NCBI RefSeq assembly: GCF_029852145.1
Contig: NC_079972.1
Location: 5,405,795-5,469,794, forward strand
Origin: Microplitis mediator
Lineage: Eukaryota > Arthropoda > Insecta > Hymenoptera > Braconidae
DNA: 64,000 nt
Direction of reading: 5' to 3'
Part shown: in pieces, positions 61,916 through 64,000 of the stretch
How positions within the stretch are numbered: position 1 is the stretch's first letter
Layout: each line of letters begins with the position of its first letter
Program-made: the position numbers and the translations under genes
The notes under the pieces: model-generated
Told to the model about the DNA's origin: nothing
The model's database searches: none
The model's input: the letters and a program-made list of their open reading frames with translations, nothing else

Positions 61916-62625
61916 CCACAATACAATAATACACAAAGCACATAAATATTTATATAGATATATTTATTTTTTAAATAATTATTTTACATTAATCAATTTT
62001 AATTTAAGAGTCTGTTAATTTAATTATGATTTATTTATTTCCTAATTAAATTTTAAATATTTATAATAGCGTTTAAAATTAATTATTAAAAAATGACTAA
62101 ATAATATAAACAAACAAGGAATTATTAAATATTTAATTATTATAATGAATTTATTCGTGTAAGCAAAAGCTAATTAATCTTATATGCGAATGAATATAAA
62201 TAATGTTAAGGATTTATATTTATTGATAAATACATTAATAAATAAATAAAATAAATAAGAATTAATTAAAAAAAGTCTATAAAACTATTCAGCAGTCAAT
62301 TAAGCCGAATATTATAGTATCACGTTATTTATATTTATATGTATATATTTATCTTTTAAACATTATTTAACAAATATTAGCGATTAATTTCTTATAATTT
62401 ATTATTAACAGGTCTAATAAATGATATTTTTTTAATTAGTAAAATAAAATAATTTTATTTGGACAATAAATCTAAGAACTGAATCTTGGAATGTTAAAAG
62501 ATTCACTTCCACTTCCGTGACCTGTGATTTGGTAATCACAAAGTCTATATATCTTTTAAATGTACCCGAAAATTTATTAAGTAAACGTATTACAACATTT
62601 GCGTCTATAGTGTGCACGTTTACTT
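61323..62625. other. Intergenic sequence
   Basis: 61430-61680 has repeated AACCCTA/GGGTTTTA words of unknown origin. The rest is AT-rich with a TA microsatellite at 61888-61915. No gene seen. Confidence 0.5.
61888..61915. repeat. (TA)n microsatellite
   Basis: A TA dinucleotide run of about 28 bases. Confidence 0.9.
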
Positions 62626-62630
62626 ATTTT

Positions 62631-62795
62631 ATACACAGAAAAAATTAATTTCTTGGTGCAAGAAATTGAAGATAAAAATTTTCATATAGAACTAGAAAAA
62701 AATTCTTGACACAAAAACTTTTTTTGCGCTCCACGAAAATTTTTCTGAAGTGAGTGAAAATTTCTTTCGCCAAGAAATCGTTTTTGTCTGTGTAT
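62631..62795. repeat. MITE family D copy 3
   Basis: TACACAGAAAAAATTAATTT and CGTTTTTGTCTGTGTATA ends, with CTTGGTGCAAGAAATT and CGCCAAGAAATCG inside. Confidence 0.85.
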
Positions 62796-63197
62796 ATTTC
62801 GTATGTACATAACTAAGCTGTTAGAAATTTTTAACATGGTGAGAATTGTATGGCAAATTTTTTTTTTTTTTTTTTATGATACTTTGATAATTAAAGATTG
62901 ACAAAATAATTTACCGATGACAATTATCATCTTATAATTTTTTACCGTTTGTATTAAAGCTGACATTATGCCGAGCACTTGTGAGAGGCGCGCTACTAGT
63001 AGTGACATCTACTTTAGAGTAGCGAAGTAGCCTTTAAAAATTAAATAATTTATATATTTTTTTAACAATTTTATTTATAAAAGACTTCGGACGGCAGCGG
63101 CGAGACCGTTGAAGACATATATTTTAATAATATATATATGGAGTAATAAAATATGTGTTAACATATTTGGTTGTGTTGTGTATTCTCGCCTGTTCAT

Positions 63198-63386
63198 CTA
63201 GATGTATTTAGCGAACATTATCCAGTAAGTGACGTTAAGTAGAGCAAAGAGGAATGGAAAAAATACTCGTGAAACCCGATCAATGTTTAAGGCTCGTAGT
63301 CTTGCTCTTTGAGCAGGCGTAAGACCTGGAGGTGGTGTTAAATTTGCAGACTTCTGTGACCGACCCGATAATAACATTGCGTTATC
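63198..63386 (-). CDS. Cys-loop ligand-gated anion channel, last exon (partial)
   Basis: The minus-strand frame after a probable acceptor (GTCACACAG, ending 63387) encodes the end of the M3-M4 loop and TM4: ALNIDRVSRVFFPFLFALLN then VTYWIMFAKYI and stop. The IDRVSRVFFP pattern followed by an aromatic TM4 is typical of insect GABA/glutamate/histamine/pH-gated chloride channel subunits. The exact subunit cannot be told from one exon; a histamine-gated or related chloride channel is plausible. The remaining exons must lie beyond position 64000. If the acceptor differs, the frame is open up to 63404. Confidence 0.75.
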   Translation of the reverse strand, partial: DNAMLLSGRSQKSANLTPPPGLTPAQRARLRALNIDRVSRVFFPFLFALLNVTYWIMFAKYI

Positions 63387-63404
63387 CTGTGTGACAGCAA
63401 TCAC

Positions 63405-64000
63405 AACTTTTGAACTTGAGGGTTTATTGTTAAATATCTTCTATGCCTCGATGAATCAACTCAATTATTATTATTATTATTGAATTATTATCATTTTTAT
63501 TAAAACATTTACCTTTTAATTTTATCTACACGTTAAAATACATCAAAATTAAATATTTGTTTATATTTTGTACAAGAAAATTGTTAACTCAGGTTTGATT
63601 TAATTCATTTAAATATTTAATTGTGGGTTTATTAAACTGAAGTAAGTACGATTGGAGAAAAAAAAATTTTATTTACAGAAATCTAAATCTCGGATTTTAT
63701 AAAACTAAAAAAATTTAATGGTTTTAATTAATGGCGGCACAAATTAAAAAGAGCAAATTATTTAAATAGTAATTTTTAAAAAAATCTATAAAGATCAATG
63801 TAGATCTAATTTTTAAAAATTAGATATAAAAAACTTTTTTCCGGCAATGAATCAAATATATTTTTTTTTCTCAAATTTTTATAAAATTATTCATCATAAA
63901 AAATTAATTTCTGTAAATTTTTTAGGCTTTTTGACAATAATTAATTATTTAGATTTTTATTAAATATTACCCAAAATTTGAGTAACTAATAAAATATTTT
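63405..64000. other. Intron of the ligand-gated channel gene
   Basis: AT-rich sequence upstream (minus-strand sense) of the last channel exon. No further exon is visible before the window ends. Confidence 0.6.

Noticed and set aside
62980..63060. Possible tRNA-like GC-richer segment
   Set aside because: No acceptor stem or T-loop GTTCGA pattern could be formed.

Overview
This is a window of an AT-rich insect nuclear genome. It holds seven intron-containing genes or gene parts of clear animal type: a Rap1 GTPase, a cholinesterase-fold protein, an LDL-receptor class A mosaic protein, the WSC/FN3 receptor kinase Wsck, the GPCR Moody, laminin beta-1, and the last exon of a Cys-loop anion channel. 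Moody and Wsck are insect gene families. The heavy load of small foldback (MITE-like) elements and the low GC content would fit a hymenopteran, perhaps a braconid-type parasitoid wasp. That assignment is inference, because no mitochondrial or rRNA marker is present.

Layout. 1-10,250: non-coding, upstream of Rap1, with several MITEs. 10,251-12,411 (+): Rap1. 15,152-21,352 (-): non-catalytic esterase-like protein, convergent with Rap1. 21,600-26,570: gene-poor, with a long hairpin and tandem repeats. 26,574-27,771 (+): LDLa/SRCR-like protein without a visible 5' end. 29,757-33,614 (+): Wsck, whose first intron is packed with palindromic elements and a hammerhead-like motif. 36,757-39,517 (-): moody. 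39,518-46,411: gene-poor. 46,412-55,971 (-): LanB1 in 11 coding exons. 55,972-63,197: LanB1 upstream region. 63,198-63,386 (-): last exon of a ligand-gated channel whose other exons lie beyond 64,000.

I rebuilt the exon structures by hand from splice sites and reading-frame continuity. All phases join for Rap1 (184 aa), the esterase-like gene (626 aa), Wsck (711 aa), moody (341 aa) and LanB1 (1802 aa). The genes do not form one pathway. LanB1 is basement membrane, Moody is blood-brain-barrier signalling in flies, and Rap1 acts in adhesion and polarity; their adjacency looks incidental.

The most distinctive content is non-coding. One MITE family, recognised by repeated GGAGTGAAT-like words and CACTGTAAAAAAT ends, has about twelve copies. 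At least eight other inverted-repeat families are present. LanB1 intron 9 carries a roughly 113-bp-period array of hairpins in mixed orientation. Two proteins have kept a fold but lost catalytic residues: the Wsck kinase domain and the esterase-like protein. I saw no CRISPR array, rRNA or convincing tRNA.
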